From NCBI GenBank assembly GCA_015488885.1, contig WFMW01000003.1, positions 1 through 48,822 on the forward strand: a DNA stretch of 48,822 bases, read 5' to 3'. The position numbers and the translations under genes are program-made. Numbering within the stretch: position 1 is the stretch's first letter; the number at the start of each line of letters is the position of its first letter. Of this stretch, positions 24,698 to 34,150 are shown piece by piece. The notes under the pieces are model-generated. The model was not told where the DNA came from and did no database searches. It saw nothing but the letters and a program-made list of their open reading frames with translations. The DNA comes from Gammaproteobacteria bacterium (GTDB lineage Bacteria; Pseudomonadota; Gammaproteobacteria; SZUA-229).

Positions 24698-26152
24698 ATG
24701 GGTACAGAGTTAATTATGGATACACACAATCATCAGTCAGTCTATACACTGATTGTCGGCCTGGGTAAAACCGGCCTGTCTGTGGTGGCGTATTTAACCG
24801 CATTAGGTGAAGCGGTGGTGGTGGTGGATAGTCGTGATATTCCTCCCGGCCTTAATCAGTTAAAAAATGATTACCCGAATGTTGCAGTTTATACCGGTAA
24901 GTTTAATACCGATTTATTTACCGGTGCGCATCGGATTATTGTCAGCCCTGGTGTACCCATGGCCACAGCCGCGTTACAGCAGGCAAAAAAGGCGGGTATT
25001 GAAATCTGCGGCGACATCGATTTATTTGCCCATGAAGCCACGCTACCGGTCATTGGTATTACCGGTTCAAACGGTAAAACCACGGTCACCACTCTGCTTA
25101 CTCAAATGGCCATTGATGCGGGTATTAATGCGGTTGCCGGTGGCAATATCGGTTTGCCGGTACTGGATCTGCTTAAAAAAACCGATGATGAACCTGCAAC
25201 GGAATTATTTGTTCTGGAGCTTTCCAGTTTTCAACTGGAAACCTTAAACCATCTGCCCATGCAGGCCGCTGTGGTATTAAATATCAGCCCGGATCACCTG
25301 GATCGTTATGAAAATCTGACGGCCTACGCATACAGTAAACAGGTTATTTACGATAATGCTGAACGCTGGGTGGTGAATGCCGATGATGCGCTGGCAGCGC
25401 CAGAGCAGACAGAAGATAAAAACTGTATAGCCTTTACACTGAAAGAGCCGGGTTCAGGGCAGTTTGGTCTGGCAGAAAAAAAGGGCAGCTTGCAACTCTG
25501 TTATGCAGACAGGGCTTTAATAGATGTTAACGATATCAAACTTAAAGGTAAACATAATTTGCAAAATGCGCTGGCTGCACTGGCGCTGGGAAAAGCAATG
25601 GGTTGGCCCGTTGACAGCATGTTGTCAAGTTTAAAACATTTTACCGGTTTAGCGCATCGTACGCAGTGGGTGGCCGAAATCAACGGGGTTAACTGGATTA
25701 ACGATTCCAAGGCTACCAATGTTGGTGCCGCCATTGCATCCATAAAAAGCCTGGCGGGTAAACAGGTGTTGCTTGCTGGCGGTGAAGCCAAAGGGGCGGA
25801 TTTTACCGAACTTGCCGCAGTGATTGTCAGTCACTGTCGTGCGGTTATTTTATTGGGTAAGGACGCGGCACTGATTGAATCGGCCATTGAGCAGGCAATG
25901 GAAGCAAAGCGGATGCAACCGGTTATTATTAAACGTGTTGTTGATATGCATGCGGCGGTTATTGCAGCCAGTGCTCTGGCTTTAGTCGGTGATAATGTGT
26001 TGCTTGCGCCGGCCTGCGCCAGTTTTGATATGTTCAATAGCTTTGAGCATCGTGGCGATGTGTTTATACAGGAAGTTCAGCAGCTGCAAGCCATGTTAGC
26101 GGGTGACGAAACCGTTGATACTTTGGTATCGGAAAAAGGCGACATAGGATGA
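24698..26152 (+). CDS. murD: UDP-MurNAc-L-Ala:D-Glu ligase MurD
   Basis: This 484-residue cytoplasmic ligase adds D-Glu to UDP-MurNAc-L-Ala. The N-terminal Rossmann domain has LIVGLGKTGLSVVAYL, and the P-loop is [15 protein letters not shown] near residue 122. Later NISPDHLDRYENL, GKHNLQNALAALAL and NDSKATNVGAA are all typical. The ATG at 24698 is used; one at 24716 would drop six residues and is equally possible. It overlaps ftsW by four bases. Confidence 0.95.
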   Translation: MGTELIMDTHNHQSVYTLIVGLGKTGLSVVAYLTALGEAVVVVDSRDIPPGLNQLKNDYPNVAVYTGKFNTDLFTGAHRIIVSPGVPMATAALQQAKKAGIEICGDIDLFAHEATLPVIGITGSNGKTTVTTLLTQMAIDAGINAVAGGNIGLPVLDLLKKTDDEPATELFVLELSSFQLETLNHLPMQAAVVLNISPDHLDRYENLTAYAYSKQVIYDNAERWVVNADDALAAPEQTEDKNCIAFTLKEPGSGQFGLAEKKGSLQLCYADRALIDVNDIKLKGKHNLQNALAALALGKAMGWPVDSMLSSLKHFTGLAHRTQWVAEINGVNWINDSKATNVGAAIASIKSLAGKQVLLAGGEAKGADFTELAAVIVSHCRAVILLGKDAALIESAIEQAMEAKRMQPVIIKRVVDMHAAVIAASALALVGDNVLLAPACASFDMFNSFEHRGDVFIQEVQQLQAMLAGDETVDTLVSEKGDIG

Positions 26153-27408
26153 ATATGCCCGCCACATTATTATTGCAGTTACCCCTGTTACGAGGTATCG
26201 GTAACTATGCATTAAAAGATATAGATCATGTTTTACTGCTTGCCGCAATGGCTTTATTAAGTCTCGGTTTTATTATGGTGGCATCCTCTTCAATAAGTAT
26301 TGCGGATAGAAATTTTTCCAATCCATTTTATTATTCTGAACGACAGTTATTTTTTATTGTAATTGGTGTGCTGGCGGCATTAGTAGTGTTCAATATACGT
26401 ATGGTGCAGTGGGAAAAATCCGGTATGGCATTACTGCTTTTTGCCATGTTTTTGCTGGTACTGGTGTTAATTCCAGGTGTCGGGAAAACGGTTAACGGTA
26501 GTACTCGCTGGTTGCCATTGGGGGTGTTTAATCTGCAGGTATCTGAGCTGGTCAAGTTTTTTATTGTGATTTATGTTGCCGGTTATCTGGTCAGGCATGG
26601 CAAAGCAGTACGTACCACGATGTGGGGCTTTTTAAAACCCATGTTAATGGTTGGTCTGGCCGGTCTGTTGCTGTTACTTGAGCCTGATTTTGGCGCTACG
26701 GTAGTGCTGATGGGTACGGTACTGGGGATGACGTATTTATGCGGAGCACGATTCAGCCAGTTTTTTTCTTTTGTTACGCTGTTTGCGGTGGCCGCATTAT
26801 TACTGGTGGTCACCTCACCTTATCGTATGCAGCGGCTGATTACTTTCGCTAACCCCTGGGCCGATCCTTTTGACAGTGGATTTCAGTTAACCCAGTCACT
26901 TATAGCGATTGGTACGGGCGGCTGGTTTGGCACTGGCCTGGGCGGTAGTGTGCAGAAACTTTTTTATCTACCTGAAGCGCATACTGATTTTCTGTTTGCC
27001 ATCCTGGCGGAAGAACTGGGCTTTGCTGGTGTTGTTCTGGTTATCGGGTTGTACACGATTGTTTTTTTTCGTGCGTTTCGTATTGCAAAGCAGGCGGAAC
27101 TGGCAGGTAACTATTTTGCTTCTTATCTTGCTTATGGCATTGGTATCTGGTTAGCCATTCAGGCAGTGATTAATATAGGCGTCAATATGGGGCTGCTGCC
27201 CACAAAAGGCCTGACTTTGCCATTAATGAGTTATGGTGGTAGTAGTCTGGTGGTTTGCTGCCTGGCAATCAGTTTATTAATGCGTATTCATTATGAAACG
27301 GTGAAGGTATCAAAACAGGCCGTTAATCGGTCCTCCAGGCAAAAAGCCAGAACAGGGAAAAAACCTGAAGCCGGGCTTAAACGTGGGCGGGTGAAGCGCC
27401 ATGTCTAA
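26149..27408 (+). CDS. ftsW: Peptidoglycan polymerase FtsW (SEDS)
   Basis: This 419-residue SEDS-family protein has about ten membrane helices. It polymerises lipid II at the septum in partnership with FtsI. Signatures seen are NGSTRWLPLGVFNLQVSELVK, LLLLEPDFGATVVL, the HTDFLFAILAEELGF loop and MGLLPTKGLTLPLMSYGGSSL. A basic cytoplasmic tail (KARTGKKPEAGLKRGRVKRH) ends it. It overlaps murD by four bases and murG by eight. Confidence 0.96.
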   Translation: MNMPATLLLQLPLLRGIGNYALKDIDHVLLLAAMALLSLGFIMVASSSISIADRNFSNPFYYSERQLFFIVIGVLAALVVFNIRMVQWEKSGMALLLFAMFLLVLVLIPGVGKTVNGSTRWLPLGVFNLQVSELVKFFIVIYVAGYLVRHGKAVRTTMWGFLKPMLMVGLAGLLLLLEPDFGATVVLMGTVLGMTYLCGARFSQFFSFVTLFAVAALLLVVTSPYRMQRLITFANPWADPFDSGFQLTQSLIAIGTGGWFGTGLGGSVQKLFYLPEAHTDFLFAILAEELGFAGVVLVIGLYTIVFFRAFRIAKQAELAGNYFASYLAYGIGIWLAIQAVINIGVNMGLLPTKGLTLPLMSYGGSSLVVCCLAISLLMRIHYETVKVSKQAVNRSSRQKARTGKKPEAGLKRGRVKRHV

Positions 27409-28483
27409 TAGTCAGCCAGTTTTAATTATGGCAGGTGGCACCGGTGGCCATGTTTTTCCTGCCTTAGCGGTTGCTGAACAGTTACGTCTGCATGGTGTAC
27501 CCGTTATCTGGCTGGGTACGCGAGCGGGTATCGAAGCCAGACTGGTACCTGCTGCAGGTTATCCCATTGAGTGGCTGAGTGTGACCGGTATTCGTGGTAA
27601 AAAAATGGTTACGCTGATATTAGCGCCACTAAAAATCATCCAGGCCTGCTGGCAGGCACTGTCGGTCATACGTCGCTACCAGCCCCGTGCGGTACTCGGT
27701 ATGGGGGGCTTTGCTTCCGGGCCGGGTGGACTGATGGCGTGGTTAATGCGCAAGCCTTTATTGATCCATGAGCAGAATGCCATCCCGGGTTTAACCAATC
27801 GTTTGCTGGCAAAACTGGCAATAAAAATTATGCAGGCATTTCCTTCCGCGTTTGGCAGTCGGGCACAGACTCTGGGTAACCCGGTAAGGAGAGAAATCTG
27901 TGAACTGGAACTGCCCGCACAGCGTCTGCCGTTACATCAGGGGCGTTTGCGTTTGCTGGTGGTCGGTGGCAGCCTGGGTGCTCAGCAACTTAATCAGTTA
28001 TTGCCTCAGGCCTTGCAACAGATGGATGTAACACTACGTCCTGAAGTACGTCACCAGACCGGTATAAAAAATCTCGAACTTACGCGTGAGTATTATCAGC
28101 GTTGTGGTGTGAATGCACAGGTTGATGCGTTTATCGATGATATGGCCAGCGCGTATGGCTGGGCCGATCTGGTTATCTGTCGTGCCGGTGCGATGACGGT
28201 TTTTGAACTGGCAGCAGCAGGTGTGGCTTCCATACTCGTTCCTTATCCCTATGCCGTGGATGATCATCAAACTGCAAATGCGATGTATTTATGTCATGCA
28301 GGTGCGGCCATACTCAAACAGCAGCAACAACTGGATCAGGGCTGGCTGGTACAGACACTCAGCGATTTAACAACGAATCGTGAACGCTTGCTGGAGATGG
28401 CCGAAGCCGCACGTACCCTGGCCATGCCGCAATCGGCAGAAAACATTGCCGCACTGTGTTTACAGGCAGGAGGGCAGTGCTAA
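27401..28483 (+). CDS. murG: Lipid II synthase MurG (GlcNAc transferase)
   Basis: This 360-residue GT28 enzyme adds GlcNAc to lipid I to form lipid II on the inner membrane face. The N-terminal loop GGTGGHVFPA at about 12-21, HEQNAIPGLTNR and GGSLGAQ are the usual nucleotide-sugar and membrane-binding elements, with CRAGAMTVFELAAAG in the C-terminal domain. It overlaps ftsW by eight bases and meets murC at TAATG. Confidence 0.97.
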   Translation: MSNSQPVLIMAGGTGGHVFPALAVAEQLRLHGVPVIWLGTRAGIEARLVPAAGYPIEWLSVTGIRGKKMVTLILAPLKIIQACWQALSVIRRYQPRAVLGMGGFASGPGGLMAWLMRKPLLIHEQNAIPGLTNRLLAKLAIKIMQAFPSAFGSRAQTLGNPVRREICELELPAQRLPLHQGRLRLLVVGGSLGAQQLNQLLPQALQQMDVTLRPEVRHQTGIKNLELTREYYQRCGVNAQVDAFIDDMASAYGWADLVICRAGAMTVFELAAAGVASILVPYPYAVDDHQTANAMYLCHAGAAILKQQQQLDQGWLVQTLSDLTTNRERLLEMAEAARTLAMPQSAENIAALCLQAGGQC

Positions 28484-29913
28484 TGCCTGAGATGATGTCA
28501 ATAGAATCGATTATGCGCCGTATTCGTAAAGTTCATTTTGTAGGTATTGGTGGTGCCGGAATGAGTGGTATTGCCGATGTCATGCATCACCTGGGGTATC
28601 AGATTAGTGGTTCAGATATTGCAGAAAATGCAGCTACTGAACATTTAAAGCTGGCCGGGGTAAAAATCTTTATGTCTCATCAGGCAAAGCATATTGAGGG
28701 TGTCGATGTCGTGGTCACGTCAACGGCCATTGATGACGATAATATTGAAGTGCAGACCGCGCAGGCTTTGCGTATTCCTGTGGTGCCGCGCGCTGAAATG
28801 CTGGCGGAGATTATGCGTTTCAGCCTGGGGATTGCGGTTGCCGGTACGCATGGTAAAACCACGACCACCTCATTGATTGCCAGTATTCTGGCAGAAGGCG
28901 GGCTGGATCCCACTTATGTCATTGGTGGTAAATTAAACAGTTCAGCAAAACATGCCCGCCTGGGTAAAAGTAAATATCTGGTGGCAGAAGCGGATGAAAG
29001 TGATGCCTCGTTTTTATATCTACAGCCTATTATTGCGGTGGTAACCAATATCGATGCTGACCATCTGTCAACCTATGGGGGTGATTTTAAGCGGCTGAAA
29101 CAAACCTTTATTGAATTTTTACATCACCTGCCTTTTTATGGTCTGGCGGTTATCTGTGTCGATGATGCGGAAGTTAGTAGTATATTGGCAGACATCAATC
29201 GTCCAGTTATTCGTTATGGTATTGAACAGGAAGCGGATATATCGGCGACAAATATCATTTTTAACGGTGAGCAAACACAGTTTGATGTTTTTCTGCCTGA
29301 GACTGAACAGGCTATACCTATTACCCTGAATATGCCGGGCAGGCATAATGTATTAAACGCACTGGCTGCCATCAGTGTGGCGAATGAGCTGGGCGTAACG
29401 ACCGCAGCCATACAGCGGTCACTGGCAGAATTTGCCGGTATTGGTCGGCGTATGCATCAGTACGGCAAAATCAGTCTGCATGAGAATGATCCGGCAGCCA
29501 GTATTATGCTGGTTGATGATTACGCACATCACCCGACTGAAATTGCTGCCACCCTTGCGGCAGTAAGAAGTGGCTGGCCGGATAAACGTCTGGTGGTAGC
29601 TTTTCAGCCGCATCGTTATACCCGGACGCGTGACCTGTTTGAAGATTTTTCGCTGGTACTTGCGGATATGGATGTGCTGATTTTAACTGAAGTTTATGCA
29701 GCTGGAGAGCAACCGATAGCGGGTGCAGACGGACGTGCTTTATGTGCTGCCATACGTGCTCGTGGCAAGGTGAATCCGGTTTTTATTGACGATGTGAATG
29801 ACCTGTGCGAAACCCTGAAAACTATTGTGCAGGCGGGTGATCTGGTGCTGACTCTAGGGGCAGGCAGTATCGGGCGGGTAGCGTCAACCTTAAAGCAGTT
29901 ATGCAAACGGTAA
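28483..29913 (+). CDS. murC: UDP-MurNAc:L-Ala ligase MurC
   Basis: This 476-residue product adds the first residue, L-Ala, to UDP-MurNAc. The ATG at 28483 is chosen because AGGAGG (28468-28473) lies 9 bases before it and it forms the TAATG joint with murG. A GTG at 28456 would read through that site. Motifs are VHFVGIGGAGMSGIADVM (UDP binding), VAGTHGKTTTTSLI (P-loop) and DDYAHHPTEIAATL. Confidence 0.96.
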   Translation: MPEMMSIESIMRRIRKVHFVGIGGAGMSGIADVMHHLGYQISGSDIAENAATEHLKLAGVKIFMSHQAKHIEGVDVVVTSTAIDDDNIEVQTAQALRIPVVPRAEMLAEIMRFSLGIAVAGTHGKTTTTSLIASILAEGGLDPTYVIGGKLNSSAKHARLGKSKYLVAEADESDASFLYLQPIIAVVTNIDADHLSTYGGDFKRLKQTFIEFLHHLPFYGLAVICVDDAEVSSILADINRPVIRYGIEQEADISATNIIFNGEQTQFDVFLPETEQAIPITLNMPGRHNVLNALAAISVANELGVTTAAIQRSLAEFAGIGRRMHQYGKISLHENDPAASIMLVDDYAHHPTEIAATLAAVRSGWPDKRLVVAFQPHRYTRTRDLFEDFSLVLADMDVLILTEVYAAGEQPIAGADGRALCAAIRARGKVNPVFIDDVNDLCETLKTIVQAGDLVLTLGAGSIGRVASTLKQLCKR

Positions 29914-29919
29914 CATGCT

Positions 29920-30843
29920 ATGTCGAGTGTTAACATGAAAGCATCAATACCACCAACGTGCCGGGTGATAAGAAATGAACCCATGTCGAGGCATACAAGC
30001 TGGCGTGCAGGTGGTTGTGCAGCATTTTATGCGCTACCGCAAACACTGGAAGCATTACAGTCGTTACTGCATCGTATCGATAAAACCGAAAAGATTGAAT
30101 GGCTGGGGCTGGGCAGTAATACCCTGGTTCGTGATGGCGGCTTTAATGGCTGGATTATCGCCACCCAGCATGTGATGAATGACATACACTGGCTGGATAA
30201 TAACCGGGTTTATGTCGGTGCCGGTGTTGCCGATGCCAAACTGGCGCGCATGTGTCAGCAGAAAGGTTTAACCGGTGCAGAATTTTTTGCGGGGATTCCC
30301 GGCCTTATCGGTGGTGCTTTAGCAATGAATGCCGGTGCCTGGGGCAGTGATACCTGGTCTCATGTTATTAACGTTGAAACGATGAATCGACAGGGTGAAA
30401 TTCGTCAACGTCAGCGTGATGAGTTTGCTGTCAGTTATCGTCATGTAGGAAATCGACAGGGTGAATGGTTCATTGGTGCCACCATGCAGTTTGATGATAA
30501 TAAAAATACAGTCGCCTGCGATTCAAACGAGGTCATTAATATCAGGCAACTGCTGGCACAGCGTGCTGACTCACAGCCGACAGGTATGGCCAGTTGTGGT
30601 TCGGTATTTCGTAACCCGGATGCGGATTATGCAGCACGTTTAATTGAAAGCTGTGGTTTGAAAGGCAAACGTTCAGGTGGCGCTGTGGTCTCGGAAAAAC
30701 ATGCAAATTTTATTATTAATGATCATCATGCCAGTGCCGGAGACATTGAATCACTGATTGAAACTATTCAGCAAACCGTGCAGCAACAGACAGGTATTAG
30801 TTTGCAGACCGAAGTTAGAATTATTGGTGAGCAGGCAAAATGA
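29920..30843 (+). CDS. murB: UDP-N-acetylenolpyruvoylglucosamine reductase MurB
   Basis: This 307-residue FAD enzyme reduces the enolpyruvyl group to make UDP-MurNAc, the first substrate of MurC. FAD-binding motifs are WLGLGSNTLVRDGG (61-74) and GIPGLIGGALAMNAGAWG; the catalytic Ser lies in CGSVFRNP and the late Glu in LQTEVRIIG. MurB genes are outside the dcw cluster in E. coli but sit here, between murC and ddl, in many other proteobacteria. It overlaps ddl by four bases. Confidence 0.96.
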   Translation: MSSVNMKASIPPTCRVIRNEPMSRHTSWRAGGCAAFYALPQTLEALQSLLHRIDKTEKIEWLGLGSNTLVRDGGFNGWIIATQHVMNDIHWLDNNRVYVGAGVADAKLARMCQQKGLTGAEFFAGIPGLIGGALAMNAGAWGSDTWSHVINVETMNRQGEIRQRQRDEFAVSYRHVGNRQGEWFIGATMQFDDNKNTVACDSNEVINIRQLLAQRADSQPTGMASCGSVFRNPDADYAARLIESCGLKGKRSGGAVVSEKHANFIINDHHASAGDIESLIETIQQTVQQQTGISLQTEVRIIGEQAK

Positions 30844-31805
30844 AGCAACGTCTGAATAAGCAGCTATTAAACAGAAGCTCATTAAAACAGCAGGCAGTAC
30901 GTATTGCTGTACTGATGGGCGGTGATTCTGCAGAGTCCGAAATTTCACTACAGGGTGGTCGTGCCGTACTTACTGCCTTGCAGTCAAAAGGTTTTAATGC
31001 AACCGCGATAGACGTTAAAGATAAAGGTATTAAACAACTGTGTGAAAAGGCGTATGACTGTGCCTTTATTATGCTGCATGGTCGTGGAGGCGAAGATGGC
31101 CTCATGCAGGGTCTGCTGGAAATGATGCAGATACCCTATACCGGTTCCGGGGTACTGGCATCGGCACTGGCAATGGATAAATTACGTACCAAACAGATAT
31201 GGCAGGCAGCCGGATTGCCAACACCGGTATATCAACAGATTAAAACCGAGCAGGATTGTGCGTTGGCATTACAGACAGTCGGCCTGCCCATGATTATAAA
31301 ACCGGTGCTGGAAGGTTCCAGTATTGGCATGAGTAAGGTTGAAGCCGAAGATGAGCTGATGCCTGCATGGGAGAAAGCTCGTCGTTGTGGCGGTGCAGTT
31401 ATTGCTGAAGAGTGGATCGAAGGAAAAGAATATACGGCGGCCATACTTGAGGAACAGGTCTTACCGGTCATTCGCCTGCAAACGCCGCGTAAATTTTATG
31501 ATTATGAAGCAAAGTATGCAGCCAGTGATACACAATACATCTGTCCATGCGGGTTGAATCAGGCGGATGAACAGTTAGTTGCTGAGCTGGTGAAAAAGGC
31601 TTTCTTTGCAGTAGGTGCAAGTGGCTGGGGTCGGGTTGATTTTATGATTGATAATGAAGACCAGCCCTGGTTAATTGAAGTTAATACCGTACCAGGTATG
31701 ACCAGTCATTCACTGGTGCCCATGGCAGCCGCACAGGCAGGTTTATCGTTTGATGAACTGGTCGTTGAAATTTTAAATACCGCTGCAGAAGGTTGTGAGC
31801 AATGA
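30840..31805 (+). CDS. ddl: D-alanine:D-alanine ligase Ddl
   Basis: This 321-residue ATP-grasp ligase joins two D-Ala for MurF. Seen are VAVLMGGDSAESEISL-like VLMGGDSAESEISLQGG, YTGSGVLASALAMDK, KPVLEGSSIGMSKVE (ATP phosphate) and IEVNTVPGMTSHSLVP (metal ligands). The N-terminus has about 15 extra basic residues before the core, KQRLNKQLLNRSSLKQQ. It overlaps both neighbours by four bases. Confidence 0.96.
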   Translation: MKQRLNKQLLNRSSLKQQAVRIAVLMGGDSAESEISLQGGRAVLTALQSKGFNATAIDVKDKGIKQLCEKAYDCAFIMLHGRGGEDGLMQGLLEMMQIPYTGSGVLASALAMDKLRTKQIWQAAGLPTPVYQQIKTEQDCALALQTVGLPMIIKPVLEGSSIGMSKVEAEDELMPAWEKARRCGGAVIAEEWIEGKEYTAAILEEQVLPVIRLQTPRKFYDYEAKYAASDTQYICPCGLNQADEQLVAELVKKAFFAVGASGWGRVDFMIDNEDQPWLIEVNTVPGMTSHSLVPMAAAQAGLSFDELVVEILNTAAEGCEQ

Positions 31806-32740
31806 GCAGAAAAAAACGCTCAACAAAAAAATACAAAAAAAATCTGTCAGTCAGGCTGGTGGTCAGGTGGCTGTCTTATGGTTTGATGGTTGTACTGTTA
31901 TCGGCTGGTTGGCTAGCCGTGAAAAAAGTACCCTTTAAAACGGTTTTACCGATAAGACAGGTTGTGGTGAAAGGTGATTTTCGGCATCTGAATCCAGTGC
32001 AGATTAAAGCGACCGTAATGAAAGATATAAAAGGAGGTTATTTTACTGTCAATTTAATGCATATCAGGCAACAGTTAATGACCGAAGCATGGGTAAAACA
32101 GGTTTCTGTCAGACGTCACTGGCCAGCACAGTTAATCGTTAATGTGGTTGAGAAAAAAGCAGTAGCTTACTGGAATGATACCGCGTTTATCAGCGCCGAG
32201 GGTAAGGTATTCAAGGCGAAAAATAATGTGATGACAGAGTTGTTACCGCATATGTATGGACCGGCAGGGCAGGCAAAAAAAGTGTGGATGTTTATGAATA
32301 AAATTTATCCACCACTGGCACAATTATCGTTAGAGGTGAAAGGGCTCTATATGGATGACCGACGTGCGTGGAAACTGGTATTAAATAACCTTGCAGTAGA
32401 GAGTCCGGTAGCAACAAAAACCCGTGCCACAGCCAGGTCTGTGGCAGGTGTAGCCACAACGAACAGATCCATAAAAAATATAGCGGTTGCAGGTACGGTG
32501 ATAGTGCGACTTGGGCGCTATGATACCGGGGCACGTTTTTCACGTTTTATTGATGTGTTCTCCAGAATAAATAGTCCGGATTTAAACCGGATAAAGGTGG
32601 TTGACATGCGCTACCCCAATGGTTTTGCGATTTTGAAAAATACGCCGCAGGATAAAAAAAGCAGCATAGGTATGCAACATAATGTAAAGCAGAATATAAA
32701 TATAAACATGGGTCAGGATAAAGGAAAGTTAATGTCATGA
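31802..32740 (+). CDS. ftsQ: Cell division protein FtsQ
   Basis: This is a 312-residue bitopic protein: a very basic cytoplasmic tail (RKKRSTKKYKKNL), one membrane segment (about 20-40) and a POTRA domain (RQVVVKGDFRHLNPVQIK, then YFTVNLMHIRQQL). The beta domain follows. It is longer than E. coli FtsQ (276). Two stretches account for this: a basic Ala/Thr-rich insert at about residues 200-228 (VATKTRATARSVAGVATTNR) within the beta domain, and an Asn/Lys-rich tail of about 30 residues. FtsQ recruits FtsL and FtsB and holds the septal synthase in check. It overlaps ftsA by four bases. Confidence 0.94.
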   Translation: MSRKKRSTKKYKKNLSVRLVVRWLSYGLMVVLLSAGWLAVKKVPFKTVLPIRQVVVKGDFRHLNPVQIKATVMKDIKGGYFTVNLMHIRQQLMTEAWVKQVSVRRHWPAQLIVNVVEKKAVAYWNDTAFISAEGKVFKAKNNVMTELLPHMYGPAGQAKKVWMFMNKIYPPLAQLSLEVKGLYMDDRRAWKLVLNNLAVESPVATKTRATARSVAGVATTNRSIKNIAVAGTVIVRLGRYDTGARFSRFIDVFSRINSPDLNRIKVVDMRYPNGFAILKNTPQDKKSSIGMQHNVKQNININMGQDKGKLMS

Positions 32741-33972
32741 CTAAAAAGTCAGATAAAAATATGTTAATCGGGCTGGATATTGGTACCTCAAAAGTTGTTG
32801 CCATTGTCGGTGAAGTGAATGATGACGGTGAAATTGAGATTATCGGTATCGGTTCTCATGTATCGCGTGGCCTGAAAAAAGGCGTGGTAGTTAATATTGA
32901 ATCCACCGTGCAATCTATTCAACATGCGGTTGAAGAAGCTGAATTAATGGCCGGCTGTGATATCAGCTCGGTTTATGCCGGTATCGCAGGTAGCCATATT
33001 CGCAGTTTGAATTCGCATGGTATTGTTGCGATTCGGGAACGGGAAGTCACGGAAAGTGACCTCGACAGAGTCATGGATGCAGCACGTGCGGTAGCGATTC
33101 CTGCTGATCAACGCGTGTTACACATTATTCCACAGGAATTTATTATTGATGATCAGGAAGGTATACGTGAACCGGTCGGCATGTCGGGTGTGCGTCTGGA
33201 AGCCAAAGTTCATCTGGTGACAGGGGCGGTGGGTGCCGCACAGAATATTATTAAATGTGTACGGCGTTGTGGGCTTGAAGTGGATGACATCATTCTTGAA
33301 CAACTGGCATCGAGTTATTCAGTATTAACCGAAGATGAAAAAGAACTCGGTGTCTGTCTGGTGGATATTGGTGGTGGTACCACGGACATTGCGGTTTTTT
33401 CTGATGGCGCCATTCGCCATACCGCCGTTATTCCTATTGCGGGCGATCAGGTCACCAATGATATTGCTGTCGCTTTGCGTACCCCAACACAATATGCTAA
33501 CGAAATAAAAATCAAATATGCCTGTGCCTTACGTCAACTGGCTAACCCTGAAGAAACCATTGAGGTTCCCAGTGTGGGTGACCGGCCGCCACGTAAGCTT
33601 TCACGCCAGACGCTGGCTGAGGTGGTTGAACCCCGTTATGAAGAATTGCTGACTTTGGTTCATGCCGAATTGCGCCGCAGTGGTTTTGAAGAAATTATTG
33701 CTGCCGGGGTCGTGTTAACCGGCGGCAGTTCAAAGATGGAAGGGGTGATTGAACTGGCGGAAGAAATTTTTCATGCACCCGTCAGACTGGGTCTGCCGCA
33801 GTATGTATCAGGGCTTTTAGATGTAGTCAGAAATCCCATTTATGCGACAGGCGTGGGTTTATTGTTATTTGGCAATAAGCATCGTGAATCCAGCACCAGC
33901 CACATTATGATGGAGGGAGGGGTCAAAAGTGTCTTGCAGAGAATGAAAAGCTGGTTTCAGGGTAATTTTTAA
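32737..33972 (+). CDS. ftsA: Cell division protein FtsA
   Basis: This 411-residue actin-like ATPase tethers FtsZ to the membrane and activates FtsW/FtsI. It has IGLDIGTSKVVAIVGEV, the 1C domain (residues about 85-165), VCLVDIGGGTTDIAVF, GVVLTGGSSKMEGV and the C-terminal amphipathic helix VLQRMKSWFQGNF that inserts into the membrane. It ends the tightly overlapping murE-ftsA run; ftsZ follows after 178 bases with its own leader. Confidence 0.97.
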   Translation: MTKKSDKNMLIGLDIGTSKVVAIVGEVNDDGEIEIIGIGSHVSRGLKKGVVVNIESTVQSIQHAVEEAELMAGCDISSVYAGIAGSHIRSLNSHGIVAIREREVTESDLDRVMDAARAVAIPADQRVLHIIPQEFIIDDQEGIREPVGMSGVRLEAKVHLVTGAVGAAQNIIKCVRRCGLEVDDIILEQLASSYSVLTEDEKELGVCLVDIGGGTTDIAVFSDGAIRHTAVIPIAGDQVTNDIAVALRTPTQYANEIKIKYACALRQLANPEETIEVPSVGDRPPRKLSRQTLAEVVEPRYEELLTLVHAELRRSGFEEIIAAGVVLTGGSSKMEGVIELAEEIFHAPVRLGLPQYVSGLLDVVRNPIYATGVGLLLFGNKHRESSTSHIMMEGGVKSVLQRMKSWFQGNF

Positions 33973-34150
33973 TAACACCTGAACCCACGGATTCAGGTAA
34001 CAGGTAGAGCGGGTAGTGGCAAAGTGAAAAACAGGTTGGTGGTTAAAGCGGTAGTAATAGTAATCGGGTAAGAGATGAAACAATACAGGTGAATCGTGTA
34101 GGACGATTTAATGAATAAAATTAACAGTAATACAATAGCGGAGAATAATT
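33973..34150 (+). promoter_or_regulatory. ftsA-ftsZ leader with a 7-bp hairpin
   Basis: ACCTGAA (33977-33983) pairs with TTCAGGT (33992-33998) directly after ftsA, with no U-run, so it may slow or stabilise mRNA rather than end it. GGAG stands 8 bases before the ftsZ ATG. An ftsZ promoter is likely in or before this gap but I cannot assign its boxes. Confidence 0.4.
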
